This document shows positions 7,865-16,464 of a DNA stretch of 64,000 nt, one piece after another. The notes under the pieces were generated by a model, which was not told the origin of the DNA, made no database searches, and saw nothing but the letters and a program-made list of their open reading frames with translations. Made by a program: the position numbers and the translations under genes. The stretch's first letter is position 1. Each line of letters opens with the position of its first letter. The stretch comes from Murinocardiopsis flavida (lineage in GTDB: Bacteria; Actinomycetota; Actinomycetes; Streptosporangiales; Streptosporangiaceae): assembly GCF_003014485.1 (NCBI RefSeq), contig NZ_PYGA01000002.1:434001-498000 (forward strand). Direction: 5' to 3'.

Positions 7865-7892
7865 AGCGTAACCGCCGCGCACTCCCTGTCAA
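7865..7892 (-). promoter_or_regulatory. Promoter of the jelly-roll protein gene
   Basis: On the minus strand TTGACA (7892-7887) and TACGCT (7870-7865) are separated by 16 bases, a near-consensus housekeeping promoter for a high-GC actinomycete. The LacI-type double operator follows immediately. Confidence 0.8.
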
Positions 7893-7922
7893 GCCCCCGC
7901 GTGCCGCCGCCCAGGCCCGGCG

Positions 7923-7988
7923 CACCATGCCGTTGACGCAACGGGTGCGAGGGTGTTTTCGCGTCCCTGATGACCTGGGCACCAGGGA
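7923..7988 (-). repeat. Conserved intergenic block, copy 1
   Basis: A block sharing about 30 of 36 bases with 36898-36933, including AACGGGTGCGA and TTTTC. It is followed on the plus strand by a hairpin (GTCCCTG 7963-7969 with CAGGGAC 7982-7988). It lies about 140 bases upstream of the jelly-roll start in the same orientation as copy 2 relative to the amine oxidase. Translated on the minus strand it reads GHQGRENTLAPVAS, and most differences from copy 2 fall in third codon positions. Confidence 0.6.
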
Positions 7989-8016
7989 CGCGCCGCCGGC
8001 CGCCGCGCCGCCCGCC

Positions 8017-9048
8017 CTACCGGCGCGGGGGTGCGGTGGAGTCCCGGACGACGAGGGTGTGCGACGTGCGGCGTCGCCGCGGTTTCTCGGCCCGCGGCCC
8101 GAAGGTCATCTCCAGCGCGAGCGCGCCCATCTCGGCCATGGGCAGCCGGATGGTGGTCAGCGCCGGGGCGAGGTCGGCCGCGACGGTCACGTCGTCGAAG
8201 CCCACGAGGGAGACGTCGCCGGGAACCGACACCCCGGCCGACCGCAGCTCCGACAGGGCGCCCATCGCCATGACGTCCGACAGCGCGACGACCCCCGTGA
8301 CGTCCGGGTACTCCGTGCGCAGGCGGTGCGCCGCCTGCGCACCCCCTTCGCGGGAGAACGCGGATTCGAGCACGACGACGGCGCCGGGGTCGAGGCCGGC
8401 CTTCTTGGCGCCGGCGCGCACCCCCGCCAGCCGGTCGGCGACCGTGCACAGCCGCGGGTCCCCGGCGATGACGGCGATGCGGCGGTGCCCCAGTTCGGCC
8501 AGGTGGGCCGCCGCGGTCGCGCCGCCCGGCCGGTTCGCCGGCAGCACCGCGTCGACGGGGATGTGGTGCCGGCCCACCAGCGCGGCCCGCCCGCCGGACT
8601 CGATGTGGCCGCGCAGCTCGGCGGTCGCGTCGGCCTCCAGTTCGGGCTCGACGTAGCCGGACCCGGCGAGCACGATGGCGCCGACCTGCTGGGCGCGCAG
8701 GGTCCGGATGCGCGCGAGCTCGGTGTCGGAGCTGCGCTCGGACTGGTTGATCAGCACCATCATGCCGCGCTCCTCCGCCACCCGGAGCAGCCCGCGGGCG
8801 ATCTCGGCGAAGTAGGGGTCGGAGACGTCGTGCACGATCAGCCCGACCATGGGCTGCGCCGACCCGGCGAGCGCCCTGGCGTGGGCGTTGGGGATGTAGC
8901 CGAGGGAGGCGGCGACCGCGCGCACGTGCGCCGCCACCGAGGTGCTCACCCCGTCGCGCCCCGCCATCGAGCGGGATGCCGTCGCCAATGACACCCCCGC
9001 GGCCTCGGCCACGTCGACCAGCCGCAACGAGCGCTCCGAATCGGTCAC
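8017..9048 (-). CDS. LacI-family transcriptional regulator
   Basis: A 343-residue repressor. The N-terminal helix-turn-helix is LRLVDVAEAAGVSLATASRSMAG (about residues 8-30), followed by a hinge and a periplasmic-binding-like sensor domain (VGLIVHDVSDPYFAEIARG to the end). GTG at 9048 has a strong AAGGGGGA site upstream. It is divergent from the transporter operon and shares its control region with it. The two AAGCGCTT double palindromes (7830-7859, 9095-9118) are its evident targets, making it a local repressor of the transporter operon and of the secreted protein. The inducer is probably a sugar-like compound. Confidence 0.93.
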   Translation of the reverse strand: MTDSERSLRLVDVAEAAGVSLATASRSMAGRDGVSTSVAAHVRAVAASLGYIPNAHARALAGSAQPMVGLIVHDVSDPYFAEIARGLLRVAEERGMMVLINQSERSSDTELARIRTLRAQQVGAIVLAGSGYVEPELEADATAELRGHIESGGRAALVGRHHIPVDAVLPANRPGGATAAAHLAELGHRRIAVIAGDPRLCTVADRLAGVRAGAKKAGLDPGAVVVLESAFSREGGAQAAHRLRTEYPDVTGVVALSDVMAMGALSELRSAGVSVPGDVSLVGFDDVTVAADLAPALTTIRLPMAEMGALALEMTFGPRAEKPRRRRTSHTLVVRDSTAPPRR

Positions 9049-9060
9049 CGATCGTCCCCC

Positions 9061-9089
9061 TTGTCCGAAACATTTCCGTCATCTAGGGT
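9061..9089 (+). promoter_or_regulatory. Promoter of the LivHMGF-type operon
   Basis: TTGTCC (9061-9066) and TAGGGT (9084-9089) are separated by 17 bases, a good sigma-70-like promoter. The expected start point falls at the edge of the operator at 9095. Confidence 0.8.
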
Positions 9090-9094
9090 AGCGC

Positions 9095-9118
9095 GAAAGC
9101 GCTTACGAAAGCGCTTTC
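9095..9118 (+). promoter_or_regulatory. Double LacI-type operator of the transporter operon
   Basis: GAAAGCGCTT, a 4-base spacer (ACGA) and AAGCGCTTTC form a perfect inverted repeat containing two AAGCGCTT cores 14 bp apart, just downstream of the -10 box. The geometry is identical to 7830-7859. Confidence 0.88.
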
Positions 9119-9151
9119 TCCACCATCAAGTGCGTGAACGGAGGAGGGAAC

Positions 9152-10423
9152 ATGCGCGACCGCGGTCCGCTCGTCACCTCACTCGCCGCCTTCACCCTCC
9201 TGACGACCCTCTCAGCGTGCAGCACTCCCGAAGACCCCACGGCCGGTGCCGAAGGCGGGGCCGCGGGGACCTTCGACGCGGGCGCGGCAGGACTCGAAGG
9301 CGAACCGGTGCGCATCGGGATCTCCATGCCCCTGAGCGGCGACTTCTCCGAACCGGGGATCGGCGTCCGACAGGGCTACGAGACCTGGGCGGCGATGGTC
9401 AACGAGTCGGGCGGCCTGCTCGACCGCCCCGTCGAGCTCGTCTTCCGGGACGACGCCTCCGACCCCAACAAGGTGGTGTCGGACTACGAGTCCCTCATCA
9501 CGCAGGCAAAGGTCGATCTGGTCTTCGGCCCATTCTCCACCCGGCTCGTCATCCCCGCGGCCGAGGTCGCCGAGTCCTACGACATGCTCTTCGTCGAACC
9601 GGCCGGCGCCTCCGACGAGGTGTTCGAGCAGGGCTTCGAATACCTCTTCTACGCGGCCCCCGCCGTCGCCAGCGACCACTACGACAACCTCGCCGACTAC
9701 ATCGAGAAGCTGCCGGCCGACGAGCGCCCCCGCACCGCCGCGTACGCCAGCCTGGACGACCCCTTCGCCCAGGACACCGCCTACGGCCTGAAGGACCGCA
9801 TGGAGGCGGCCGGCGTCGAGACCGTGGCCGACGAGGTCTACCCGCCGGGGACCACCGGCTTCACCGCCATCGCCGCGCGCATCGCCGATACCGACGCCGA
9901 CCTCGTCGTGGGGGGCACCCAGTTCGAGGACTCCGTGGGGCTCGTCCGCGGCTTCCAGGAACTCGGCTACCAGCCGCGCATGGCCGCGTTCTCCACCGGC
10001 CCGACCATCCCCGAGTTCGAGGAGGCGGTCGGCGGCGCCACCGAGGGCATCATCTCCCCGGTGGGCTGGTCGCCCAGCGCCGACTACGGCCAGAACGCCG
10101 ACTTCGTCGCCCGGCACACCGAACTGCACGGCGCCCCGCCCTCCGAGGACGCCGCCAACGGGTTCACCACCGGCGAGGTCGTCGCGGCTGCCGTCGAGGA
10201 GGTCGGCTGCGCCGAGCAGGGGCGGAAGTGCCAGAAGGCGCTCGCCGACCACATCCGCGGCGCCGAGACCGAGACCATCGTCGGGCCGCTCCGGTTCGAC
10301 GAGCAGGGCCGCCCGCAGTCGGCCCACCTCATCCAGCAATGGCAGGCCGACGGTCCCGAGATCGTGCTGCCCGACGACGACGCCCGCACCGGCGACCTCG
10401 TCCACCCGAAAGCGGAGTGGTGA
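9152..10423 (+). CDS. ABC transporter substrate-binding lipoprotein, LivK type
   Basis: A 423-residue lipoprotein with the lipobox LSAC (Cys23) after a short signal peptide, followed by a type I periplasmic-binding fold: PVRIGISMPLSGDFSEPGIGVRQGYETW, VELVFRDDASDPNKVVSDYESLI, and a second lobe containing ATEGIISPVGWSPSADYG. This is the branched-chain-amino-acid/amide-type receptor family. The start follows the perfect ribosome site GGAGGAGGG. It heads an operon with two permeases and two ATPases. The downstream sugar-type enzymes suggest the ligand is not an amino acid. Confidence 0.92.
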   Translation: MRDRGPLVTSLAAFTLLTTLSACSTPEDPTAGAEGGAAGTFDAGAAGLEGEPVRIGISMPLSGDFSEPGIGVRQGYETWAAMVNESGGLLDRPVELVFRDDASDPNKVVSDYESLITQAKVDLVFGPFSTRLVIPAAEVAESYDMLFVEPAGASDEVFEQGFEYLFYAAPAVASDHYDNLADYIEKLPADERPRTAAYASLDDPFAQDTAYGLKDRMEAAGVETVADEVYPPGTTGFTAIAARIADTDADLVVGGTQFEDSVGLVRGFQELGYQPRMAAFSTGPTIPEFEEAVGGATEGIISPVGWSPSADYGQNADFVARHTELHGAPPSEDAANGFTTGEVVAAAVEEVGCAEQGRKCQKALADHIRGAETETIVGPLRFDEQGRPQSAHLIQQWQADGPEIVLPDDDARTGDLVHPKAEW

Positions 10424-11316
10424 TCGCCGTGCCCTCACTCTCGCTGCTCGCCCAGGGCCTCGCGCTGGGCGTGCTCACCGGCGGCGTGTACGCGCTGCTC
10501 GCCTCCGGGCTGACCCTGTACTTCGGGGTGATGCGCGTCGTCATGGTCGCGCACCCCGCCTTCCTGTTCCTCGCCGCCTACATCACCTACTTCCTGCACG
10601 CCGTCACCGGCATGGACCCGCTGCTCACCGCCGTGATCACGGTCCCGCTGTTCTTCCTCCTCGGTGTGGGGATCCAGCGGGTGCTGGTGGCGCGGATCCC
10701 GCAGGAGTCGCTGGCGATGATGTCGGTGCTGCTGACGTTCTCCCTCGCGCTGCTCATCGAGGGCGGGCTGGGCTACGTCGCGACCGGGTCCTACCGGTCC
10801 ATCACCGTCGACTACGCCACGACGTCGCTGCACCTGTTCGGCGTCGCGTTCCCCTACGACCGGCTGATCGGGTTCGGCCTCGCCGCGGCGACGTTCATCG
10901 CGATCTTCGCCGTGCTGCGGCTGACCCGGCTGGGCAAGGCGCTGCGCGCCACGATCCAGCACCCCGACGCCGCCCGGCTGGTCGGCATCGACACCGCCAA
11001 GGTCACCGGGATCGGCTTCGGGATCGGGCTGGCGACCGCAGCGCTCGGCGGCGCGGTGCTGTCCATCATCGACCCGTTCTTCCCCGCCGCCCACTGGGAC
11101 TACATCGGCAAGCTGATGGCGATCATCGTGGTCGGCGGGCTCGGCAGCGTCCGGGGCGCGGCGATCGCCGCGCTGATCCTCGGCACCATCGAGGCCGTCG
11201 TGCAGGTCTCCGGCGGCGCCACCGAGGCGGGACTGATGTTCTACGCCTTCCTCTTCGCGACGCTGCTGCTGCGGCCGCAGGGATTCTTCGGAGGTCGCCT
11301 TGCCGAACGCTTCTAG
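10420..11316 (+). CDS. ABC transporter permease, LivH type
   Basis: A 298-residue inner-membrane permease of the LivH family with about eight hydrophobic spans. Typical blocks are LLAQGLALGVLTGGVYALLASGLTL and the EAA-like loop TRLGKALRATIQHPDAARLVGID, ending with LLLRPQGFFG. The GTG at 10420 overlaps the stop of the receptor gene (GTGA); a GTG at 10429 is an alternative. It pairs with the next gene to form the channel. Confidence 0.92.
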   Translation: MIAVPSLSLLAQGLALGVLTGGVYALLASGLTLYFGVMRVVMVAHPAFLFLAAYITYFLHAVTGMDPLLTAVITVPLFFLLGVGIQRVLVARIPQESLAMMSVLLTFSLALLIEGGLGYVATGSYRSITVDYATTSLHLFGVAFPYDRLIGFGLAAATFIAIFAVLRLTRLGKALRATIQHPDAARLVGIDTAKVTGIGFGIGLATAALGGAVLSIIDPFFPAAHWDYIGKLMAIIVVGGLGSVRGAAIAALILGTIEAVVQVSGGATEAGLMFYAFLFATLLLRPQGFFGGRLAERF

Positions 11317-12367
11317 TGTCCGCTCCCCCGCGCCGACCGCGCTGCCGCACCTCCCCAGGTCGGTCCCGCTGCGGATCGGGCTGGGCCTGCTGCTGGTGCT
11401 GCTGCTCGCCTACCCGTGGATCGCGCCGGGTGGCTACCTCCGCTACGCCGGGGTGCTGGTGGTGATGTACGCGGTCCTCTCCACCTCCTGGAGCATGGTC
11501 GGCGGCTTCACCGGCTACGTGTCGCTGGGCCACGCCGCGTTCTTCGGGCTCGGCGCCTACGCCACCGGCATCGGCGTGGTGACGCTGGGCCTGCCGCACG
11601 CCGCCGCGTTCGTCCTCGGCGTGCTGGTGGTCGCGGTGTTCGCCGCGGTCGCCGGGCTGGCGGCGGTGCGGGCCCGCGGCGCGTCCTTCGTGATCGTCAC
11701 GATCGCGATGGTGACGATGCTCAGCCTGCTCGCCCAGGACATGACGTGGCTGACCGGCGGCTCCGCCGGGCTCCAGGTCCCCGGGGCCGTCGCGGGGATC
11801 AGCCGCACCGGCAACCACGCGCTGTTCTTCTACCTGTTCACCGTGCTGCTCCTGTTCGCGCTGCTCACCTGGTGGTTCATCGACCGGTCGCGCTACGGGG
11901 CCGGGTTGAAGGCGATCCGCGAGGACGAGGAGAAGGCGGAGGCGCTGGGCGTGCCCACCACCGCCTACAAGGTCGCGGCCCTCACCGTCTCGGCGGCGTT
12001 CACCGGCGCCGCGGGCGGGCTGTACGCGATGTGGTTCGGCAACCTCGACCCGATCTTCGTCTTCTCCCTGGTCCTCGGCTCGTCCATGGTGCTCATGGCG
12101 CTGCTGGGCGGCAGCAGGTACCTGCTCGGGCCGACGCTGGGCGCGTTCGTCGTCGCCCCTGCCAACGAGTACTTCCTCACCCAGCACGGCGAGAGCCAGC
12201 TCCACATCATCCTGTCCGGTGCGCTGCTGTTCGTCGTCGTGCTGTTCATGCCCGAGGGGGTCATCCCGGCCGTGCAGCGGGCCCTGCGCCGGTTCCGGCC
12301 GCAATCCGCCTCGATCCGCGAACAGACCCAGCAGGAACTGCACGAGAGCAGAGGGGCCGCCACGTGA
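11300..12367 (+). CDS. ABC transporter permease, LivM type
   Basis: A 355-residue LivM-family permease with about nine hydrophobic segments and the family motifs GGFTGYVSLGHAAFFGLGAYATG and RYGAGLKAIREDEEKAEALGV. It probably starts at TTG 11300, six bases after GGAGG, overlapping livH-like coding by 17 bp. A basic tail (RFRPQSASIREQTQQELHES) follows the last span. It completes the membrane part of the transporter. Confidence 0.9.
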   Translation: MPNASSVRSPAPTALPHLPRSVPLRIGLGLLLVLLLAYPWIAPGGYLRYAGVLVVMYAVLSTSWSMVGGFTGYVSLGHAAFFGLGAYATGIGVVTLGLPHAAAFVLGVLVVAVFAAVAGLAAVRARGASFVIVTIAMVTMLSLLAQDMTWLTGGSAGLQVPGAVAGISRTGNHALFFYLFTVLLLFALLTWWFIDRSRYGAGLKAIREDEEKAEALGVPTTAYKVAALTVSAAFTGAAGGLYAMWFGNLDPIFVFSLVLGSSMVLMALLGGSRYLLGPTLGAFVVAPANEYFLTQHGESQLHIILSGALLFVVVLFMPEGVIPAVQRALRRFRPQSASIREQTQQELHESRGAAT

Positions 12368-13095
12368 GCACGCTGAGCGCGAAGGGCCTGCGCAAGTCCT
12401 TCGGCGGGGTGGTCGCCGTCGACGGCGCAGACCTCGACCTGCACGAGGGCCGCATCAACGGCCTGATCGGGCCGAACGGCTCGGGCAAGACCACCCTGTT
12501 CAACATCGTCACCGGCATGATCAAGGCCGACTCCGGCACGGTGCGGCTGGGCGGAACCGAGGTCACCGGCTGGTCGCCGCACCGCATCGCGCACGCCGGC
12601 CTGGGCCGCACCTTCCAGCTGTGCCGGGTCTTCCCGCGGCTCACCGTCATGGAGAACATGCTCGTGTCGCTGCGCCGCCCGCGGCTGCGCGACATCCTCG
12701 GCGGCCTCACCAGCAAGGCCGACGTCGAGGTGGCGATGGGCTGGCTGGAGCGCGTGGGCCTGGACCACCTCGCGGGCACCGACGCCAGGGACCTGTCCTA
12801 CGGCCAGCAGAAACTGCTGGAGCTGGCCGCGGTCCTGATGGCCGACCCGCAGCTCATCCTGCTGGACGAACCGGCGGGCGGGGTCAACCCCGCCCTCATC
12901 GACCGCATCGGCGACCTGGTGCGCGACCTCAACGCCGAGGGCCGCACCTTCCTCATCGTGGAGCACAACATGGCGATGGTCATGAGCCTGTGCCAGCACA
13001 TCATCGTCTTCGACCGGGGGCGGCCCATCGCGGCCGGCCCGCCGGCGGAGATCCAGTCCGACCCCCGTGTCCTGGAGGCGTATCTCGGTGTCTGA
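12364..13095 (+). CDS. ABC transporter ATPase, LivG type
   Basis: A 243-residue ATPase with Walker A GPNGSGKTT, the LivG-typical AGLGRTFQ Q-loop region, signature LSYGQQK, Walker B LILLDEPAGGVNP and the H-loop EHNM. The GTG start overlaps the permease stop by four bases (GTGA). It works with the following LivF-type ATPase to energise uptake. Confidence 0.93.
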   Translation: MSTLSAKGLRKSFGGVVAVDGADLDLHEGRINGLIGPNGSGKTTLFNIVTGMIKADSGTVRLGGTEVTGWSPHRIAHAGLGRTFQLCRVFPRLTVMENMLVSLRRPRLRDILGGLTSKADVEVAMGWLERVGLDHLAGTDARDLSYGQQKLLELAAVLMADPQLILLDEPAGGVNPALIDRIGDLVRDLNAEGRTFLIVEHNMAMVMSLCQHIIVFDRGRPIAAGPPAEIQSDPRVLEAYLGV

Positions 13096-13981
13096 GCCGC
13101 GAACCGGCACCGGCGCCACCTCGGCGCGGGCCGACAACGAACAGGTCCCGGATCCCGTCTTCGAGATCCGCGACATCGAGGCGGGGTACGGGCGGGCGGC
13201 GCTCGTCCTGCGCGGGCTGAGCGTGACCGTCACCGCGGGGTCGGTGGTGTGCCTGGTCGGCCCCAACGGCGCCGGGAAGTCCACGGTGCTCAAGGTCGCC
13301 AGCGGGCTGCTCGCCCCCCGGTCGGGGAGCGTGCTGCTCAAGGGCGCCGACGTGACGGGGCTCGGCACCCGCGCCCTGCTCGCCAAGGGGATCGCGCACG
13401 TCCTCCAGGGGCACAGCGTGTTCCGCGAGATGACGGTGGAGGAGAACGTCCGGCTGGGCGCGTACACGGTCGGCGACGCCGAACTCGTGGAGCAGCGCTG
13501 CGCCCGCGTCCGCGAGGTCTTCCCCGTCGTCGGGGAGCGCTGGGACGCCACGGCCGGGCTGCTGTCCGGCGGGCAGCAGAAGCAGGTCGAACTCGCCCGC
13601 GCGATGATGCTGGACCCCGCGGTCGTGCTCCTCGACGAACCCTCCATGGGCCTCGACCCCAAGACCACCACGGCCCTGTTCGACCAGATCGCGCGGATGC
13701 GCGAACTCGGCACAGCGGTGCTGCTGGTCGAGCAGAACGCGCGCCGCGCACTGGAGATGGCGGACGTGGGCTGCGTCCTCGACCTGGGCCGGGTGCACAT
13801 CTCCGGCCCGGCCGCCGACCTCCTCGCCGACCCCGCGCTGGGCCGCCTCTACCTCGGGGCCGCGCCCAATGCGTCCGCTGCGTCCGGCGCGCCCGATGCG
13901 GCCACCGCGCCCGGCCCGCGGCCCCCCGCCGACGACGAACCGCCGACGAACACCGCACCCGACGACGGAAGCAGGCCATGA
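13088..13981 (+). CDS. ABC transporter ATPase, LivF type
   Basis: A 297-residue ATPase with Walker A GPNGAGKST, signature LSGGQQKQ, Walker B VVLLDEPSMGLDP and EQNARRAL. It is longer than usual LivF (about 235 residues), with an N-terminal extension of ~25 residues and an Ala/Pro-rich C-terminal tail of ~40 residues that looks disordered. The GTG at 13088 overlaps the end of the LivG-type gene by 8 bp. The stop overlaps the next ATG. Confidence 0.92.
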   Translation: MSEPRTGTGATSARADNEQVPDPVFEIRDIEAGYGRAALVLRGLSVTVTAGSVVCLVGPNGAGKSTVLKVASGLLAPRSGSVLLKGADVTGLGTRALLAKGIAHVLQGHSVFREMTVEENVRLGAYTVGDAELVEQRCARVREVFPVVGERWDATAGLLSGGQQKQVELARAMMLDPAVVLLDEPSMGLDPKTTTALFDQIARMRELGTAVLLVEQNARRALEMADVGCVLDLGRVHISGPAADLLADPALGRLYLGAAPNASAASGAPDAATAPGPRPPADDEPPTNTAPDDGSRP

Positions 13982-15144
13982 CCGAGAAGACCGTCACCAT
14001 CGCCATGAACGGCGTCACCGGCCGGATGGGGCGCAACCAGCACCTGCACCGCTCCATCCTGGCGATCCGCGACAGCGGCGGCATCGTGCTGCCGGGCGGC
14101 GACGTCATCATGCCCGATCCCGTGCTGGTGGGCCGCGACGAGCGGCGGCTCAAGGAGGTCGCCGACGCCGCCGGCGGGGCCCGCTGGAGCACCGACCTCG
14201 ACACGGTGCTCGGCGACCCGGCCGTCGACATCTACTTCGACGCCACCGCGACCGCGGCGCGCGCCGGGTCCGTGCGCCGCGCCATCGCCGCGGGCAAGGC
14301 CGTGTACTGCGAGAAACCGCTGGCGACCAGCGCCGACGAGGCGTTCGAGCTGGCGGGGCTCGCCGCGGCGGCCGGGATGAAGAACGGCATCGTCGCCGAC
14401 AAGCTGTTCCTGCCCGGCATCCGGGCGCTCGAACGGGCCCTGAAGTCCGGGTTCTTCGGCCGGGTGCTGAGCGTGCGCTGCGACTTCGGCTACTGGGTGT
14501 TCGAGGGCGGCCTCGAAGAGCCGCAGCGCCCGAGTTGGAACTACCGGGCCGAGGACGGCGGCGGGATGGTCCTCGACATGTTCCCGCACTGGCAGTACCT
14601 CTTCGAAGGACTGTTCGGGCAGATCACGGCGGTGCTGTGCCGCGCGGTCACGCACATCGGGGAACGGCGCGACGAGAACGGGGCGGTGTACACGCCGACC
14701 GCCGACGACGCCGCCTACGGCCTGCTGGAGATCGACAACGGTGCGCCCGGCGGGATCCTCGCCACCGTCACCTCCTCCTGGGCGACCCGGGTCAACCGCG
14801 ACGAACTGGTGGAGTTCCACGTCGACGGCACCGACGGCTCGGCGGTCGCCGGCCCGCGCGAATGCCGCCTCCAGCCCCGCTCCGCGACGCCGCGGCCCAC
14901 CTGGAACCCCGACGTGCCCAACCCGCTGGACTTCCGCGCCGGGTGGCTGCCCGTCCCCCCGCAGGAGGCCGAGGAGAACGCGTTCAAGCGGCAGTGGGCG
15001 TCGTTCCTGCGCCACGTGGTCACCGACGCGCCGTTCGCGCAGACCCTCGCCGAGGGCGCGCGCGGCAACCGGCTCGCCGAGCTCGCGTTGGCGTCCTCGG
15101 AGCAGCGGCGGTGGATCGACGTCCCCGGGCGGGCGGACCAGTGA
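13978..15144 (+). CDS. Gfo/Idh/MocA-family oxidoreductase
   Basis: A 388-residue NAD(P)-dependent oxidoreductase. The N-terminal Rossmann region starts IAMNGVTGRMGRNQHL (an unusual MNGVTGRMG loop). The family motif is VYCEKPLAT near residue ~110, followed by the C-terminal beta-sheet domain with DGGGMVLDMFPHW. Members oxidise a ring hydroxyl of sugars, glycosides or cyclitols, often at C3. The ATGA overlap with the ATPase gene places it firmly in the LacI-controlled operon. It is proposed to perform the first oxidation of the imported compound. Confidence 0.9.
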   Translation: MTEKTVTIAMNGVTGRMGRNQHLHRSILAIRDSGGIVLPGGDVIMPDPVLVGRDERRLKEVADAAGGARWSTDLDTVLGDPAVDIYFDATATAARAGSVRRAIAAGKAVYCEKPLATSADEAFELAGLAAAAGMKNGIVADKLFLPGIRALERALKSGFFGRVLSVRCDFGYWVFEGGLEEPQRPSWNYRAEDGGGMVLDMFPHWQYLFEGLFGQITAVLCRAVTHIGERRDENGAVYTPTADDAAYGLLEIDNGAPGGILATVTSSWATRVNRDELVEFHVDGTDGSAVAGPRECRLQPRSATPRPTWNPDVPNPLDFRAGWLPVPPQEAEENAFKRQWASFLRHVVTDAPFAQTLAEGARGNRLAELALASSEQRRWIDVPGRADQ

Positions 15145-16310
15145 GCGGCCTGCGCCTGCCCGGCGACGACGGCACCCTCAGCACCTGGCGGCCCTCCGGC
15201 GCCGCCGCCCCCGCACCCGCCGGGGGCGCCCTCCCGCCCGCCGGGGGCGCGGTGCGCCGCCGCACCGCCTACGCCGCGGCGCACGTCGTCGCCGACCCCC
15301 TCGCCCCCGATGCGCCCGGCGCCGTCGACTGGGACGCCACCATGGCGTTCCGGCGGCACCTGTGGTCCTGCGGCCTGGGGGTCGCCGACGCCATGGACAC
15401 CGCGCAGCGGGGCATGGGCCTGGACTGGCCCACCACCAGGGAACTGCTCCGGCGCACCGGGGCCGAGGCCCGCGAGAGCGGCGGCGCGTGGTGCGCCGGC
15501 GTGGGCACCGACCAGCTCCCGCCCGGGCCGGCGGAGATCGACGCCGTCGTCGGGGCGTGGCGCGAACAGCTCGCCGAGGTCGCGGCGGTCGGCGCGGTCC
15601 CGGTGGTCATGGCCAGCAGGGCGCTCGCCGCCGCGGCGCGCGGACCGCACGACTACCACGACGCGTACGGGCGGCTGCTCACCGACGCCGAGGGGCCGGT
15701 GCTGCTGCACTGGCTGGGCGAGGCGTTCGACCCCGCGCTCGCCGGATACTGGGGGCACGCCGACCCGGCCGATGCCGCGCGCGAACTCGCCGAGCTGTGC
15801 GCCCGGCACGAGGGCGCGATCGCCGGGGTGAAGGTGTCGATCCTGGACGCCGACGTGGAGGTGGCGTTCCGCAGGGCGCTGCCGCCCGGCGTCGCGTGCT
15901 ACACCGGCGACGACTTCGCATACCCGGAGCTCATCGCGGGCGACGCGAAGGGGCACAGCGAGGCACTGCTCGGCATCTTCGACCCGATCGCCCCGGTCGC
16001 CGGGGCCGCGCTCGCCCGGCTCGACGCAGACGACACCGCCGGGTTCCGGGCGCTGCTCGACCCGACCGTCCCGCTGTCCCGCGAGATCTTCCGGGCGCCC
16101 ACCCCCCACTACAAGGTCGGCGTGGTGCTGCTCGCGTACCTCAACGGCCACCAGTCGCACTTCACGATGCTGGGCGGACTGGAGTCGGCGCGCAGCATCA
16201 CGCACCTCGCGCGCGTACTGCGGTTGGCGGACACCGCCGGGGTGCTGGCCGACCCGGACCTCGCCGTCGCCCGCATGCGCCCGCTGCTGGAACGAGCGGG
16301 GGTGAGCTGA
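15141..16310 (+). CDS. DUF993 family TIM-barrel protein (DapA-like)
   Basis: A 389-residue protein resembling DUF993 proteins, uncharacterised relatives of dihydrodipicolinate-synthase-type aldolases. Visible blocks are HLWSCGLGVADAMDTAQRGMGLDW, GPHDYHDAYGRLLTDAEGPVLLHWLGEAFDP, EGAIAGVKVSILD (whose Lys is a candidate Schiff-base residue) and YLNGHQSHFTMLGGLESARS. The GTG at 15141 overlaps the oxidoreductase stop (GTGA). The N-terminal ~35 residues are Ala/Pro-rich and may be flexible. In this operon a retro-aldol or lyase step after the oxidoreductase is a reasonable guess, not a demonstrated function. Confidence 0.75.
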   Translation: MSGLRLPGDDGTLSTWRPSGAAAPAPAGGALPPAGGAVRRRTAYAAAHVVADPLAPDAPGAVDWDATMAFRRHLWSCGLGVADAMDTAQRGMGLDWPTTRELLRRTGAEARESGGAWCAGVGTDQLPPGPAEIDAVVGAWREQLAEVAAVGAVPVVMASRALAAAARGPHDYHDAYGRLLTDAEGPVLLHWLGEAFDPALAGYWGHADPADAARELAELCARHEGAIAGVKVSILDADVEVAFRRALPPGVACYTGDDFAYPELIAGDAKGHSEALLGIFDPIAPVAGAALARLDADDTAGFRALLDPTVPLSREIFRAPTPHYKVGVVLLAYLNGHQSHFTMLGGLESARSITHLARVLRLADTAGVLADPDLAVARMRPLLERAGVS

Positions 16311-16464
16311 CGTGCACCGCTTCAGCCTGAACCAGATCACCACGAAGAACCGGACCCTGCCGGAGGCGGTCGCCGCTGGACCAGACGGAGGTGAACCGAC
16401 GTGCACCGCTTCAGCCTGAACCAGATCACCACGAAGAACTGGACCCTGCCGGAGGCGGTCGCCG
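16309..16464 (+). repeat. Tandem partial duplication of the isomerase gene start
   Basis: Bases 16309-16375 are repeated at 16398-16464 (67 bp, one mismatch, period 89). The unit carries the start codon and first 21 codons of the isomerase gene. The first copy opens with GTG 16312, reads 35 codons and stops at 16417-16419 inside the second copy. The functional gene starts at GTG 16401. A codon for Trp in the true copy is Arg in the spare copy. Confidence 0.95.
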
